From: Campylobacter corcagiensis
GTDB lineage: Bacteria > Campylobacterota > Campylobacteria > Campylobacterales > Campylobacteraceae
DNA length: 64,000 bases
Assembly (NCBI RefSeq): GCF_013201645.1
Contig: NZ_CP053842.1
Span: 868,001 to 932,000 of the forward strand
Reading direction: 5' to 3'
How positions within the stretch are numbered: position 1 is the stretch's first letter; each line of letters opens with the position of its first letter. Below, one piece after another: positions 9,963 through 19,120 of this stretch. The position numbers were made by a program, and so were the translations under genes. Below the pieces are notes generated by a model. It saw only the letters and a program-made list of their open reading frames with translations, was not told where the DNA came from and did no database searches.

Positions 9963-10277
9963 TCACTTCTTATCTAAAAAACCATCGACTAAATTATTTA
10001 AACCATAAACTTCTCTTTTTCCGCCGATGTCAATTAAACTAATCTCTTTTTCAACGCCTGGTTCAAACCTAACAGCCGTTCCAGAGGCGATATCAAGCCT
10101 TTTGCCATAAGCTTTTTCTCTATTAAACTCTAAAAACTCATTTACTTCATAAAAATGAAAATGAGACCCAACTTGGATCGCTCTGTCGCCTCTGTTTTTT
10201 ACAACTAAATTTATAGCCGTTTTTCCTTCATTACAAACTATATCGCCGTTTGCAAAAATGTATTCTCCTATTTTCAA
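9963..10277 (-). CDS. ureB: Urease beta subunit UreB
   Basis: This small structural subunit packs with UreA and UreC. I place the start at the TTG at 10275-10277 (protein [12 protein letters not shown]...), which gives 104 residues, the normal length, with a GGAAAATGTT site just upstream. The longer open frame from an ATG at 10361 would add 28 residues unlike the family, overlapping ureA by 71 nt, and is unlikely. Family signatures are [10 protein letters not shown] (residues 57-66) and the C-terminal [16 protein letters not shown]-like segment. UreB is a separate gene here, whereas Helicobacter pylori fuses the gamma and beta subunits into one UreA. Confidence 0.93.
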   Translation of the reverse strand: MKIGEYIFANGDIVCNEGKTAINLVVKNRGDRAIQVGSHFHFYEVNEFLEFNREKAYGKRLDIASGTAVRFEPGVEKEISLIDIGGKREVYGLNNLVDGFLDKK

Positions 10278-10290
10278 AACATTTTCCTTT

Positions 10291-10593
10291 TTAAATAATT
10301 GGTTTATGAAGTGTGACAAGCTTTGTGCCGTCTTTAAAAGTAGCTTCAACTTGAACTTCATCTATCATCAAAGCCACGCCCTCCATCAAATCCTCACTTT
10401 TTAAAACCTCTCTACCACTTTGCATTAGCTCAACGACACTTTTTCCCTCTCTTGCGCCTTCAAGTATAAAGTCACTTAGTATCGCCATAGCTTCTGGATA
10501 GTTTAGTTTTAGCCCTTTTTCCTTTCGTTTTCTAGCCACAGATGCAGCGTAGCTAATAAGCAGTTTTTCATGCTCTCTTGGAGTAAAAATCAT
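10291..10593 (-). CDS. ureA: Urease gamma subunit UreA
   Basis: First gene of the urease operon. The 100-residue protein is the complete gamma subunit, with the N-terminal [38 protein letters not shown] (the family signature, residues 30-50) and the C-terminal [14 protein letters not shown]. It ends normally at a stop codon before ureB, so the two are not fused. A ribosome site (AAAGGGAAATT) precedes the ATG. A candidate extended -10 promoter is 43 nt upstream. Confidence 0.96.
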   Translation of the reverse strand: MIFTPREHEKLLISYAASVARKRKEKGLKLNYPEAMAILSDFILEGAREGKSVVELMQSGREVLKSEDLMEGVALMIDEVQVEATFKDGTKLVTLHKPII

Positions 10594-10635
10594 AATTTCC
10601 CTTTTAAAAATGTGATTAAAAAATAAAATAAGACT

Positions 10636-10641
10636 ATTATA
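10636..10641 (-). promoter_or_regulatory. Candidate promoter (-10) of the urease operon
   Basis: The minus strand reads TGATATAAT, an extended -10 (TGnTATAAT) of the type used by the Campylobacter main sigma factor. The 5' leader to the ureA ATG at 10593 would be about 35 nt. No NikR- or Fur-like palindrome was recognised by eye around it. Confidence 0.65.
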
Positions 10642-10956
10642 TCATAAATAAAATAAAAAGCTAGTTTATATAAGTTTTATTAAATGTATTTAGGGTTTAA
10701 ATCATTCATTATTCGTTGTAGTTAGTATATAAATTACACTTGTTGTGGTTTAAATTAAATTCTGAGCTTGAATCTAAATTTAATAGTTAGTTTTTAAATA
10801 GTTTAAAATTTAGAATATAAAGAAATTTATTAAAGATAGTGAATTAAAAAATACAAAAGTAAGATTTATTTCTTAAAATTTGCCCTAAAACTATATAATT
10901 TGTAGTTGATTTATGGAGAATATGCAGAATTTATATTGATTTTATTATCTTTTTGT

Positions 10957-10962
10957 TATAAT
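10957..10962 (+). promoter_or_regulatory. Candidate extended -10 promoter of the lipoprotein gene
   Basis: TTTTTGTTATAAT holds TGnTATAAT, with the -10 hexamer 30 nt before the ATG and an AAAGGA ribosome site at 10982-10987. A T-rich stretch precedes it, as usual in Campylobacter promoters. Confidence 0.7.
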
Positions 10963-10992
10963 CATAGCCTATCTATATAATAAAGGATTACT

Positions 10993-11829
10993 ATGAAAAG
11001 AAAATGGGGGGGGGTTCTAACTCTTAGCTTTATTTTGGTCGGTTGTGGAGAAAATAATATTGATATAGTTAAAAACTATACCTTTCCTAATATAAAAACT
11101 ATGACCATTGGGACAGCTATAGGGACATTTGATGAGTGCCAAAGCGTTAAATGGAAAGATGAAAGTAACGAAGCTCAAAAAATAGTAAGTGCAACTTGCG
11201 TGGTAAAACCTGAAATTTTAAAAGCTGAATATGAAACAGAAATTGCTAAGCTACAAAAAGAAAAAGATGAATATAAAGCTGAGTTTGATAAAGCAAAAGA
11301 TGAGTTTGAAAAACGATACAAGGAAGCGGAACAAAAAGCACTAAATAGTTTTAAGGCTGATAGACAAAGAGAACTTGATTGGGCTGTTACTTGGGGTAAT
11401 TGGCCAAAAGATACAGGCACCACGGAAGATGATGTTTGGGAGCTTTATGATGAGTTTTGTAAAGATAAAAAATTTTGTGATAATGATGGGCTATCTACTA
11501 AGATTCAATATAAATATAAATTAGGCAAAAATACAAATAAAGAAGAGCGTATGATAAAATCTATCAATAATCTCAAAAAAGAGATGGATAAAGAATTTTC
11601 TCCTGAAAACTACAATATGCCAAAATTTATAGAACCAGTTAAAATGTTTGGGAGAGATCTAAACCAAACAATTGAACCTATAAGCTCTCGTTCTTATAAA
11701 TTTGAGTTTTTTGTAAATACGGATAAAACTGTGGAATTTAAAGATGAGTATATAATAGAAAATGGTCTAGCTGAAAAATCAGGTGGATTTGGTAAAGGAA
11801 GAATTTTATCTAAATTTTACAAAAGATAG
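10993..11829 (+). CDS. Phase-variable lipoprotein of unknown function
   Basis: This 278-residue protein starts MKRKWGGVLTLSFILVGC. The short hydrophobic signal ends in the lipobox L-V-G-C with the lipidated cysteine at residue 18, so it should be a membrane-anchored lipoprotein. Residues about 70-120 are a charged Lys/Glu-rich coiled coil, followed by a Trp-rich patch (WAVTWGNWP) and a mixed C-terminal domain. I do not recognise a family. Codons 5-8 are written in a G9 tract; eight or ten G would stop translation after 8 or 11 residues, so the gene can be switched off. It stands alone with its own promoter and terminator, between urease and clpB. It could be a surface antigen, but no function can be assigned. 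Confidence 0.9.
   Translation: MKRKWGGVLTLSFILVGCGENNIDIVKNYTFPNIKTMTIGTAIGTFDECQSVKWKDESNEAQKIVSATCVVKPEILKAEYETEIAKLQKEKDEYKAEFDKAKDEFEKRYKEAEQKALNSFKADRQRELDWAVTWGNWPKDTGTTEDDVWELYDEFCKDKKFCDNDGLSTKIQYKYKLGKNTNKEERMIKSINNLKKEMDKEFSPENYNMPKFIEPVKMFGRDLNQTIEPISSRSYKFEFFVNTDKTVEFKDEYIIENGLAEKSGGFGKGRILSKFYKR
11006..11014 (+). repeat. Poly-G tract (G9) in the signal-peptide region of the lipoprotein gene
   Basis: Nine G starting at the second base of codon 5 (TGG). Nine is the in-frame number. G8 leads to TTC-TAA and G10 to TCT-TAG within a few codons, so slippage in either direction gives a complete off state. Confidence 0.93.
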
Positions 11830-11850
11830 ATAATCTCTATAGTCAAGTAA

Positions 11851-11865
11851 GGGGCAAACTGCCCC
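11851..11865 (+). terminator. Rho-independent terminator after the lipoprotein gene
   Basis: GGGGCA and TGCCCC form a 6-bp GC-rich stem with a 3-nt loop, followed by ACTAATTTTAATT on the plus strand. It lies between the convergent lipoprotein and clpB genes. The T-rich tail favours use by the plus-strand gene. Confidence 0.7.
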
Positions 11866-11884
11866 ACTAATTTTAATTATGTGC

Positions 11885-14470
11885 TTATTCACGCACTAAA
11901 ATTTTTATCTTCTCATCATCAGCATCTATATAAATTTCATCGCCACTTTTTATCTCATCTTTTAGTATCATCTCAGCTATTTCATCCTCTACTAACTCAT
12001 ACATCGCCCGTCTTAGCGGTCTTGCACCAAACTCAGGGTCATATCCAACACTTGCGATTAACTTTTTAGCGTTATCGCTTAAATTTGCCTTAATCTCTCT
12101 ATCTAGCAGTTTTTTGTTTAAAGCTTCAAACATAATATCAACTATTTTTACTAAATTTTCCTCTTTTAAAGGATTAAAGACGATGATATCATCAAGCCTG
12201 TTTAAAAACTCAGGCTTAAAATACCCTTTTAAAGCCGTTTTAACTAAGGCATCACGCTTATCTTTATCTGAGCCAAACTGCATAATCTCACTTGATGCGA
12301 TATTTGAAGTTAAAATAATAATTGTATTTTTAAAATCAACCACAACGCCCTTATTATCAGTTGCCCTACCATCATCAAGTATTCCAAGTAAGATATTAAA
12401 AACATCTTTATGAGCCTTTTCTATCTCATCAAAAAGTAGCACTGAGTAAGGCTTTCTTCTAACTGCTTCGCTTAACTGCCCACCCTCGTCATATCCAACA
12501 TATCCAGGAGGTGCTCCAAGCAGCCTTGAAACGCTGTGACGCTCCATATACTCACTCATATCAAACCTAATCATCGCCTTTTCATCATCAAATAAAAACT
12601 TAGCCAAAGCTTTAGCACTCTCTGTTTTTCCAACTCCAGTTGGACCTAAGAATAAAAAGCTACCTATCGGGCGATTCGCACTTGAAAGCCCTGCTTTATT
12701 TCGCTTAATAGCCCTTGCAAGTGCGTGAAGTGCTGCGTCTTGCCCTACAACGCTTTGTTTTAAATGCTCTTCAATGTGGAGGTATTTTTCTTTTTCGCTT
12801 GTTAGCATTTTTGTAACACTTATACCTGTCCATTTGCTTAAAATTCCAGCTACTAAATTTTCATCAACTTCATTTTTTAAAAGCGTTCCATTTTCTTGCA
12901 TTTTATTCCACTTTTCTTCAAGCGATTTAATTTCGTTTTGTTTATTAGGAATTTTGCCATATTCTATCTCAGCGGCCTTATTTAGATCGCCATTTCTCCT
13001 AGCAAGTTCGGCTTCATTTTTTAAACTATCAACGCTTTTTTTAGCCTCGCTAATAGAACTAAATACCTTTTTTTCGTTTTCAAACTGCGAATTTAAGGCG
13101 TTTTTATTTTCGTTTAAATTTGCAAGTTCTTTTTCTATCTCATTAAGTCTGGTTTGATTTTTTTCTTTATCTTCCATTTTTAAGGCCTCTTTTTCAACTT
13201 GCAAAGTGATAATCTCTCTTTTTATCTTTGCTAACTCAAAAGGCTCGCTTTCTATTTGCATTTTAAGCTCAGCCGCTGCTTCATCGATCAAATCAATCGC
13301 CTTATCAGGTAAAAACCTGCCTGAAATATACCTATCACTTAGCTTTGCAGCCGAAACCAAAGCACTATCAGTTATGCTAACATTGTGATGAACTTCAAGC
13401 TTTTCTTTAATTCCTCTTAAAATTTGAATCGCTTCATTTACACTTGGTTCGCCCACATTTACAGGCTGAAAACGCCTTTGTAAGGCTGCATCTTTTTCAA
13501 AGTATTTTCTATACTCTTTTAAAGTAGTTGCTCCTATCATATGAAGCTCACCTCTTGCAAGTGCTGGCTTTAGGATGTTTGCCGCGTCCATTGAGCCCTC
13601 ACTTGCTCCAGCTCCAACGATTGTGTGAATTTCATCGATAAATAAAATCACATTTTTAGCCTTTATTACTTCATCAATCACAGCTTTTAATCTATCTTCA
13701 AACTCGCCTCTATACTTTGCTCCTGCGATTAATGCACTCATGTCAAGGGCGATTAATTTTTTATTTGCAAGGCTTGTTGGAACATCGTTTTTTACTATTT
13801 TTTGTGCTAAGCTTTCTACAATCGCTGTTTTTCCAACACCTGGTTCGCCTAGTAAGATAGGATTATTTTTTGTTTTTCGTATTAAAATTTGCATAACTCT
13901 TTGAAGCTCTTCATCTCGTCCGATGACTGGATCAAGCTTTCCTTCTCTTGCTTTATCAGTTAAGTCAATTCCAAATTTTGCTAAGCTATCCATCGTCTCA
14001 TCAGCAGTTTTTGAATCAATTTTCCTGCCACTTCTTAAAAGCTCAAGCTCTTTTTTAAACTCGTTTAAATCTATAAATTTGCTTAAAATTTCATTTATCG
14101 ACTGAGTATTTAAATTTGCTAAAAGCCAGGTATCAATGGCTATAAAACTATCTCCAAGCTTTGTCATGAGCCCTTTTGCGTTTTCAAATGAGTTTAATAA
14201 ATCTCTACTTATTTTAAGATTATCTTTACTTACATTTGAAGATGTTGGTAAATTTGAGATTTTTGATTTTATCTCTAAATTTAAGGCCTCTTTTGAAATG
14301 CTAAATTTATTTAAAATTTGATTTAGCAAAGAGCCACTATCAGTGCTTAAAGCCCAAAGCATATGAAGTGGCATAACTTCACTATTTTTAGAGTGAAGTG
14401 CCAAAGATAGCGAACTTTCAAGCACTCCTCTAAGCTGATCTGTTAAAATTTCAAATACATTACTACTCAT
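11885..14470 (-). CDS. clpB: ATP-dependent disaggregase ClpB
   Basis: ClpB is the Hsp100 chaperone that rescues aggregated proteins together with DnaK. At 861 residues it is full length. It has the N-terminal Clp repeat domain (1-145), the first AAA domain with Walker A GEPGVGKT at 208-215 and [12 protein letters not shown], the long middle coiled coil (about 400-525), and the second AAA domain with [12 protein letters not shown] near 607. The middle domain marks it as ClpB rather than ClpA or ClpC. It is transcribed alone from a near-consensus promoter overlapped by an HspR-like operator. Confidence 0.97.
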   Translation of the reverse strand: MSSNVFEILTDQLRGVLESSLSLALHSKNSEVMPLHMLWALSTDSGSLLNQILNKFSISKEALNLEIKSKISNLPTSSNVSKDNLKISRDLLNSFENAKGLMTKLGDSFIAIDTWLLANLNTQSINEILSKFIDLNEFKKELELLRSGRKIDSKTADETMDSLAKFGIDLTDKAREGKLDPVIGRDEELQRVMQILIRKTKNNPILLGEPGVGKTAIVESLAQKIVKNDVPTSLANKKLIALDMSALIAGAKYRGEFEDRLKAVIDEVIKAKNVILFIDEIHTIVGAGASEGSMDAANILKPALARGELHMIGATTLKEYRKYFEKDAALQRRFQPVNVGEPSVNEAIQILRGIKEKLEVHHNVSITDSALVSAAKLSDRYISGRFLPDKAIDLIDEAAAELKMQIESEPFELAKIKREIITLQVEKEALKMEDKEKNQTRLNEIEKELANLNENKNALNSQFENEKKVFSSISEAKKSVDSLKNEAELARRNGDLNKAAEIEYGKIPNKQNEIKSLEEKWNKMQENGTLLKNEVDENLVAGILSKWTGISVTKMLTSEKEKYLHIEEHLKQSVVGQDAALHALARAIKRNKAGLSSANRPIGSFLFLGPTGVGKTESAKALAKFLFDDEKAMIRFDMSEYMERHSVSRLLGAPPGYVGYDEGGQLSEAVRRKPYSVLLFDEIEKAHKDVFNILLGILDDGRATDNKGVVVDFKNTIIILTSNIASSEIMQFGSDKDKRDALVKTALKGYFKPEFLNRLDDIIVFNPLKEENLVKIVDIMFEALNKKLLDREIKANLSDNAKKLIASVGYDPEFGARPLRRAMYELVEDEIAEMILKDEIKSGDEIYIDADDEKIKILVRE

Positions 14471-14500
14471 CTTTTTTCCTTTTAATTTTATAATGGTTGT

Positions 14501-14530
14501 ATTATATAACTTTAGTGTGTTAATGTCAAG
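14501..14530 (-). promoter_or_regulatory. clpB promoter with overlapping HAIR-like (HspR) operator
   Basis: On the minus strand TTGACA (14524-14529) and TATAAT (14501-14506) are both perfect and separated by exactly 17 bp. Overlapping this, CTTGACA (14524-14530) and ACTAAAG (14510-14516) are separated by 7 bp. They match 12 of 14 positions of the HAIR operator CTTGAsT-N7-AsTCAAG bound by the heat-shock repressor HspR. Known biology: HspR controls clpB in C. jejuni. So heat-shock control is a well-supported inference here. Confidence 0.8.
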
Positions 14531-14678
14531 TTTTATAATAAAATATTTTTAACTTTAAGAAATAAAATAAATTTTAGCTTAAAAATTTGATGAAAATTTT
14601 ATAAAACAGGATAAACTTAAAAGAGTATAAATTACTATAAATTTCGCATTATTAAGCCCAAAATTCAGATAAATGTGA

Positions 14679-14684
14679 TAAAAT
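14679..14684 (+). promoter_or_regulatory. Candidate extended -10 promoter of the ctp-pur operon
   Basis: TGATAAAAT (TGnTAAAAT) lies 30 nt before the TTG start of the ctp gene. A GGAG ribosome site follows at about 14704. No -35 is obvious, as is usual for this group. Confidence 0.6.
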
Positions 14685-14714
14685 ACCTGCTCAACTTAAT
14701 AACGGAGACAATAT

Positions 14715-16043
14715 TTGATAAAAAATAGAGTATTTATAAAATTTAGCTCTTGCTTGATTTCCTTATTGATGGTAGCAAGCTTAAGTGCAAATGAAGTAAA
14801 AAAAGATATTAAAAAACCAGACACAGAAGAGACAAAATTAGAAAGCCTTGCAAAATTTACAAGAGTTATAGCAACTGTAGAGAGCAACTATGCTGATGAT
14901 CTTACTTTTTCAGAAATAATAAACAAAGCAATAGCAGGACTTATGACAAACCTTGATGCTCACTCTGCTTATCTTGATGAGAAGGCATTTAAAGATACGA
15001 AGGTCCAAACAGAAGGCGAATTTGGCGGACTTGGCATAACTGTTGGCATGAAAGATGGAGCTTTAACTGTTGTAGCACCCATTGAGGGAACTCCTGCTGA
15101 TAAAGCTGGAATTAAATCAAACGATGTTATTTTAAGAATCGATGGTAACGCAACTTTAGGCATAACCCTTGAAGAAGCAGTTAGCAAAATGCGTGGAAAA
15201 CCAAAAACACCTATAACTATCACAATTTACAGAAAAGGTGAGCCAAAGCCATTTGATGTAAATATCATAAGAGATATTATAAAAGTTGAGTCTGTTTATG
15301 CTAAAGAGATAGAAGATGAAGATGTGCTTTACTTAAGAGTTACAAATTTTGACCAAAAAGTTACGAAAGAAACCGCTAAATTTATCACAAAATATAAAGA
15401 CAAAAAGGGTATAATCCTAGATCTTAGAAACAATCCTGGTGGACTTTTAGATCAAGCTATCGGTTTAACAAATATTTTTGTAGAAAGTGGCGTTATCGTA
15501 TCTCAAAAAGGGCGCGATGAAAAAGAAAATATAGAGTACAAAGCCCAAAAAAATAGTAAGATAACCGACTTACCACTTGTAGTTTTAGTAAATGGCGGAA
15601 GTGCAAGTGCAAGCGAGATCGTAAGTGGGGCTTTACAAGATCTAAAAAGAGCTGTAGTTGTTGGAGAAAATACCTTTGGAAAAGGTAGCGTTCAAGTTAT
15701 ACTTCCACTATCTGAAAAAGAAGCTATAAAAATGACAATAGCGAGGTATTACTTACCAAGTGGCAGAACTATACAAAATACTGGCGTAGAGCCTGATATC
15801 ATAGTATTTCCAGGAAATGTTCCAAATGATGAAAGTACATTTAATATAAAAGAGTCAGATCTTAAACTGCACTTAGAAAGTGAGCTAGAAAAGATCGGTG
15901 ACAATAACAAAACAGTACAAAATAGTGATAATAATGGCACGAAAAAAGAGTTGATCACAAAAACTGATCTATACAAAGATATTCAGCTTAAAACAGCTGT
16001 TGATACGCTAAAAGTACTAAATCTTACAAAGGGTAAAAAATGA
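14715..16043 (+). CDS. Carboxyl-terminal processing protease (S41 family, Ctp)
   Basis: This 442-residue periplasmic serine protease has an uncleaved or cleavable N-terminal hydrophobic segment (residues 8-24), a PDZ domain (about 95-180, with GGLGITVG and GTPADKAGI) and the S41 catalytic core. The nucleophile is a serine in [11 protein letters not shown] (about residue 296) and the base lysine is in TFGKGSVQ (about 321). It cleaves proteins at their C-terminal ends. The start is TTG with GGAG 7 nt upstream; no ATG fits. Its stop overlaps the purC start by 4 nt, so an exported protease begins the purine operon. I recall the same order in C. jejuni (Cj0511-Cj0515). Confidence 0.93.
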   Translation: MIKNRVFIKFSSCLISLLMVASLSANEVKKDIKKPDTEETKLESLAKFTRVIATVESNYADDLTFSEIINKAIAGLMTNLDAHSAYLDEKAFKDTKVQTEGEFGGLGITVGMKDGALTVVAPIEGTPADKAGIKSNDVILRIDGNATLGITLEEAVSKMRGKPKTPITITIYRKGEPKPFDVNIIRDIIKVESVYAKEIEDEDVLYLRVTNFDQKVTKETAKFITKYKDKKGIILDLRNNPGGLLDQAIGLTNIFVESGVIVSQKGRDEKENIEYKAQKNSKITDLPLVVLVNGGSASASEIVSGALQDLKRAVVVGENTFGKGSVQVILPLSEKEAIKMTIARYYLPSGRTIQNTGVEPDIIVFPGNVPNDESTFNIKESDLKLHLESELEKIGDNNKTVQNSDNNGTKKELITKTDLYKDIQLKTAVDTLKVLNLTKGKK

Positions 16044-16753
16044 CAAAAAACGAAATGATTTACGAAGGTAAAGCTAAAAAGATGTGGAGCACAAAAGAGT
16101 GTGAGGATTATTTAATAGTTGAGTTTAAAGACTCTTTAACTGCTTTTAATGGCGAAAAAAAGTCAGAGGAAGTTGGAAAAGGTGCTTTAAATAACAAAAT
16201 TAGTACAGAGATATTTCACTTACTAGAGAAAAATTACATTAAGACTGCTCTTGTTGAGATGATTGATGACAATCATCAGCTTGTTAAAAAAGTAGATATT
16301 ATTCCACTTGAAGTTATCGCAAGAAATATCGCAACTGGCAGCCTTACAAAACGCCTTGGCATAAAAGATGGTACGGTGCTTCCATTTACTTTAGTTGAGT
16401 TTTGTTATAAAGATGATGATTTAGGTGATCCCATATTAAACGATGAGCACGCATTGATACTTAAAGCAGTAAAAGATCAAAGTGAGCTTGACTATTTAAA
16501 GGCTGAAATTCGTAAAATTAATGAAATTTTAAAAGATTTCTTTGCTAAAAAAGGATTAAAGTTAGTTGATTTCAAGATTGAATTTGGTAAAGATAAAGAT
16601 GGAAATATACTTCTAGCTGATGAGATAAGCCCTGATAGTTGCAGATTTTGGGATATGGAAACTAACGAAAAACTTGATAAAGATAGATTCAGACAAGGAC
16701 TTGGTGGTGTAAAAGTCGCTTATGAAGAAGTTTTAAAAAGAATTTTAAGCTAG
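16040..16753 (+). CDS. purC: Phosphoribosylaminoimidazole-succinocarboxamide synthase PurC
   Basis: PurC (SAICAR synthetase) joins CAIR and aspartate using ATP in purine synthesis. The 237-residue protein shows the short bacterial PurC pattern: YEGKAKKMW at the start, [13 protein letters not shown] (about 93-105), and the C-terminal signature [13 protein letters not shown] (about 195-207). It is translationally coupled to the ctp gene (ATGA overlap) and followed after 8 nt by purS. Confidence 0.97.
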   Translation: MTKNEMIYEGKAKKMWSTKECEDYLIVEFKDSLTAFNGEKKSEEVGKGALNNKISTEIFHLLEKNYIKTALVEMIDDNHQLVKKVDIIPLEVIARNIATGSLTKRLGIKDGTVLPFTLVEFCYKDDDLGDPILNDEHALILKAVKDQSELDYLKAEIRKINEILKDFFAKKGLKLVDFKIEFGKDKDGNILLADEISPDSCRFWDMETNEKLDKDRFRQGLGGVKVAYEEVLKRILS

Positions 16754-16761
16754 GAGAGATT

Positions 16762-16998
16762 TTGAAAGTTATAGTAAATGTAAAACTAAAAGCAGGTGTC
16801 CTTGACCCTGCTGGTAAAGCAACAGAAAATGCACTCCACTCACTTGGGTTTATTAGCGTAAATGATGTTCGTATCGGTAAGCAAATCGTGTTTAATCTTG
16901 ACATTGATTGTAAAGATGAAGCTAAAAAAGAAGTTACTAAAATGTGCGAAGAACTCCTTGCAAACACAGTAATAGAAGAGTATGAGATAGTTTTATGA
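16762..16998 (+). CDS. purS: Phosphoribosylformylglycinamidine synthase subunit PurS
   Basis: PurS (78 residues) is the small structural subunit that links PurL and PurQ in the three-part FGAM synthase. Family features are VKLKAGVLDPAGKA near the start, LGFISVNDVRIGK in the middle and CEELLANTVIEEYEI at the end. It uses a TTG start with GGAGA just upstream. Its stop overlaps the purQ start by 4 nt. purL is not in this window. Confidence 0.96.
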   Translation: MKVIVNVKLKAGVLDPAGKATENALHSLGFISVNDVRIGKQIVFNLDIDCKDEAKKEVTKMCEELLANTVIEEYEIVL

Positions 16999-17657
16999 AA
17001 GTAGCTATTATAAATTTTCCAGGCACAAATTCAGAGATTGATACAAAATGGGCGTTTGATAAGCTTGGGTGTGATAGTGAAATTTTATGGCACAAAGAGA
17101 GTAGTATTGATGCTGATTTAGTTGTGCTTCCTGGTGGATTTAGCCATGGAGATTATCTTAGAACAGCAGCTATTGCTAAATTTAGCCCTATTATGGAAGC
17201 TGTTAAAGCTCACGCTAAAAAAGGTGGCTATATCTTAGGAATTTGTAATGGTTTTCAGATGCTTTTAGAACTTGGGTTACTGCCTGGTGCTATGAATAAA
17301 AACTTAAGCTTGAATTTTATAGCTAAATTTCACTGTTTAAAAGTTATATCAAATTCAAATAAATTTCTTAGCAATTGTGAAGTTGGTGAAATTTTAAAAG
17401 TTCCAATAGCCCATGGTGAAGGAAACTATCACATTGATAATTATAGCTTGTTTAAAATGCAAGATAAAGAGCAAATTTTACTTAAATACTGTGATGAAAA
17501 CGGAGAAATCTTAAATCCAAACGGTTCAGTTGATGGCATAGCTGGAATTTGCGATGAAAACAAAAAGATTTTTGGGCTTATGCCTCATCCTGAAAGAGCT
17601 TGTGATGAACTAAATGGCAGTGTTTGTGGGATTAAAATGCTAAAAGGATTTCTTTGA
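16995..17657 (+). CDS. purQ: Phosphoribosylformylglycinamidine synthase subunit PurQ
   Basis: PurQ is the class I glutamine amidotransferase subunit of FGAM synthase and supplies ammonia to PurL. The 220-residue protein has the nucleophile Cys84 in GICNGFQ and the His/Glu pair in MPHPERACDE near residue 198, so the triad is intact. The start and stop both overlap neighbouring genes by 4 nt, giving tight coupling in the ctp-purC-purS-purQ-SH3 operon. Confidence 0.97.
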   Translation: MKVAIINFPGTNSEIDTKWAFDKLGCDSEILWHKESSIDADLVVLPGGFSHGDYLRTAAIAKFSPIMEAVKAHAKKGGYILGICNGFQMLLELGLLPGAMNKNLSLNFIAKFHCLKVISNSNKFLSNCEVGEILKVPIAHGEGNYHIDNYSLFKMQDKEQILLKYCDENGEILNPNGSVDGIAGICDENKKIFGLMPHPERACDELNGSVCGIKMLKGFL

Positions 17658-18919
17658 GAATATTTATAACAGCCCTGCTTTTTCTTGCTAGTTCATTAAT
17701 AGCTGAGGATGTAGATCTTGAGTTTTTAAAAAGCATAAAACCTAAATCTCAAGAAGAAATTCACGAGCAAGGACCTTACGCAGCTGAGAAAAAAATCCTT
17801 GAAAAAGACGAACTTACTCTTGATGATCTCATGTTTATAGCACCTACAAATGAAGAAGTCATATATGAAGAAAATGCTCAAGACTTCGCTGTTTATCAAG
17901 AGGTTAGAGTTACAGAACTTCTTTTGTCAACAAGCAATGTTCCTAAACAAATTTATCAAAATCAAGTATTTAGTATGAATTTTGCTGCAAATATTCAGCA
18001 AAACATTAATCTTGATCTTAACCTAACTATTGACTCCACAGAGTCGCTAAATTGGCTAAATCAAAATAATATTAATTGGGTAAAAGATATCAACGGTGTT
18101 TATAGAACAACGCTTTGGTTTGAAGCAAACGCAACAGATGCTTCTATAAATAAAATAAATGTTATAGCAAATAGAAATGGTGAATTTTTTCAAAAAGCAA
18201 GCATAAAGCCAAAACTTCCTAAAATTACTAATGTTGAAGAGCGTCCAAACTACGCTCATATAGTGGCTGATGAGCTTTTAGTTAAAAACTACAAAACATC
18301 TAAATTTGATGATAGTTCCAACATCATGACTATTGAAATAACAGCTAAAAATGCCAACCTTAACTCAATGTGGATAAATGATCCATCCATTACTAGACAA
18401 GGTTTTAACCCTTCAAGGGGAAATTATAGAAGTCAAACTGGATTTTACTTTGTTGTCTTTGATAACAATAAAACTGAATTTAACTTTAGTTACTTTAATG
18501 CAGTAAATAAACAGTTTGAAAACTACGCCCTTGGAGTAAGGCTTGAATTTGATGATTTAAGTACTCAAGTTGGGCTAAATCCGCAAAATGATCCATTTTC
18601 AGCATACAAAAAAGCAGCTATTTACATAGGTGTACTTATTTTATTATTTATGTATGTAGCTAGCAAAAACTCAACCCCATTAATTTTTGCTTGTTTTTTA
18701 ATAGCATTTAATATCTACAGTCAAGACCCGCATTTTATCGGCATCGTAGCTGATAAAACGAAGGTAAAAATCCTTCCTATAGAGCGTTCAACTATTTTTT
18801 ATGTAACACAAAAAGATGAAAAAGTTGAAATTTTTGACAAGGAAGGTGGGTATTATAAGGTGTTTTTTGATAATGGAAAAATTGGCTGGGTTGAGGAAAA
18901 AGATATAAAAATAGAGTAA
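17654..18919 (+). CDS. Membrane-anchored periplasmic protein with C-terminal SH3-type domain
   Basis: This 421-residue protein starts with a TTG inside the purQ stop region. It has a signal peptide (residues 1-17, LLFLASSLIA) and a long periplasmic strand-rich body. One or two transmembrane helices follow around residues 317-350 (KAAIYIGVLILLFMYVA, LIFACFLIAFNIY). The C-terminal bacterial SH3-like stretch, about 360-421, contains YYKVFFDNGKIGWVEEKDI. Function is unknown; SH3b domains often bind cell wall. The same gene follows purQ in C. jejuni as I recall (Cj0515), so the link is old. It is followed after 3 nt by thiS. Confidence 0.85.
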   Translation: MRIFITALLFLASSLIAEDVDLEFLKSIKPKSQEEIHEQGPYAAEKKILEKDELTLDDLMFIAPTNEEVIYEENAQDFAVYQEVRVTELLLSTSNVPKQIYQNQVFSMNFAANIQQNINLDLNLTIDSTESLNWLNQNNINWVKDINGVYRTTLWFEANATDASINKINVIANRNGEFFQKASIKPKLPKITNVEERPNYAHIVADELLVKNYKTSKFDDSSNIMTIEITAKNANLNSMWINDPSITRQGFNPSRGNYRSQTGFYFVVFDNNKTEFNFSYFNAVNKQFENYALGVRLEFDDLSTQVGLNPQNDPFSAYKKAAIYIGVLILLFMYVASKNSTPLIFACFLIAFNIYSQDPHFIGIVADKTKVKILPIERSTIFYVTQKDEKVEIFDKEGGYYKVFFDNGKIGWVEEKDIKIE

Positions 18920-18922
18920 TTT

Positions 18923-19120
18923 ATGCTAAAAATAAACGCAAAATGTGAGAATGAATTTATAGGAAAAAGCTTAAGTGAATTTTTAAAGGCTAAAAACTAT
19001 AACATCTCTCACATTGCAGTTGAGTTAAACAAAGAGATAGTGCCAAAAGACAGATACGATACTACCATTTTAAAAAGTGGCGACATATTGGAGATTGTTA
19101 CTTTTGTAAGGGGTGGGTGA
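18923..19120 (+). CDS. thiS: Sulfur carrier protein ThiS
   Basis: This 65-residue ubiquitin-like protein carries the sulfur for thiazole synthesis on its C-terminal glycine as a thiocarboxylate. It ends VRGG, the required Gly-Gly tail, followed directly by the stop. It is immediately followed, with no spacer, by the TTG start of thiF. No TPP riboswitch can be fitted upstream because only 3 nt separate it from the previous gene. Confidence 0.96.
   Translation: MLKINAKCENEFIGKSLSEFLKAKNYNISHIAVELNKEIVPKDRYDTTILKSGDILEIVTFVRGG

Larger units (their letters stand above)
10594..10992. other. Intergenic region between ureA and the lipoprotein gene (399 bp)
   Basis: Very AT-rich, no open frame worth calling and no RNA gene recognised. 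It holds the divergent candidate promoters of the urease operon (near 10640, minus) and of the lipoprotein gene (near 10960, plus). The roughly 300 bases between them show no clear repeat or palindrome, so they may be upstream regulatory DNA or degraded sequence. Confidence 0.6.

Noticed and set aside
11175-11423. Minus-strand frame inside the lipoprotein gene
   Set aside because: It is Ser/Phe-rich in a way typical for the antisense of Lys/Glu-rich coding DNA; no start signal.
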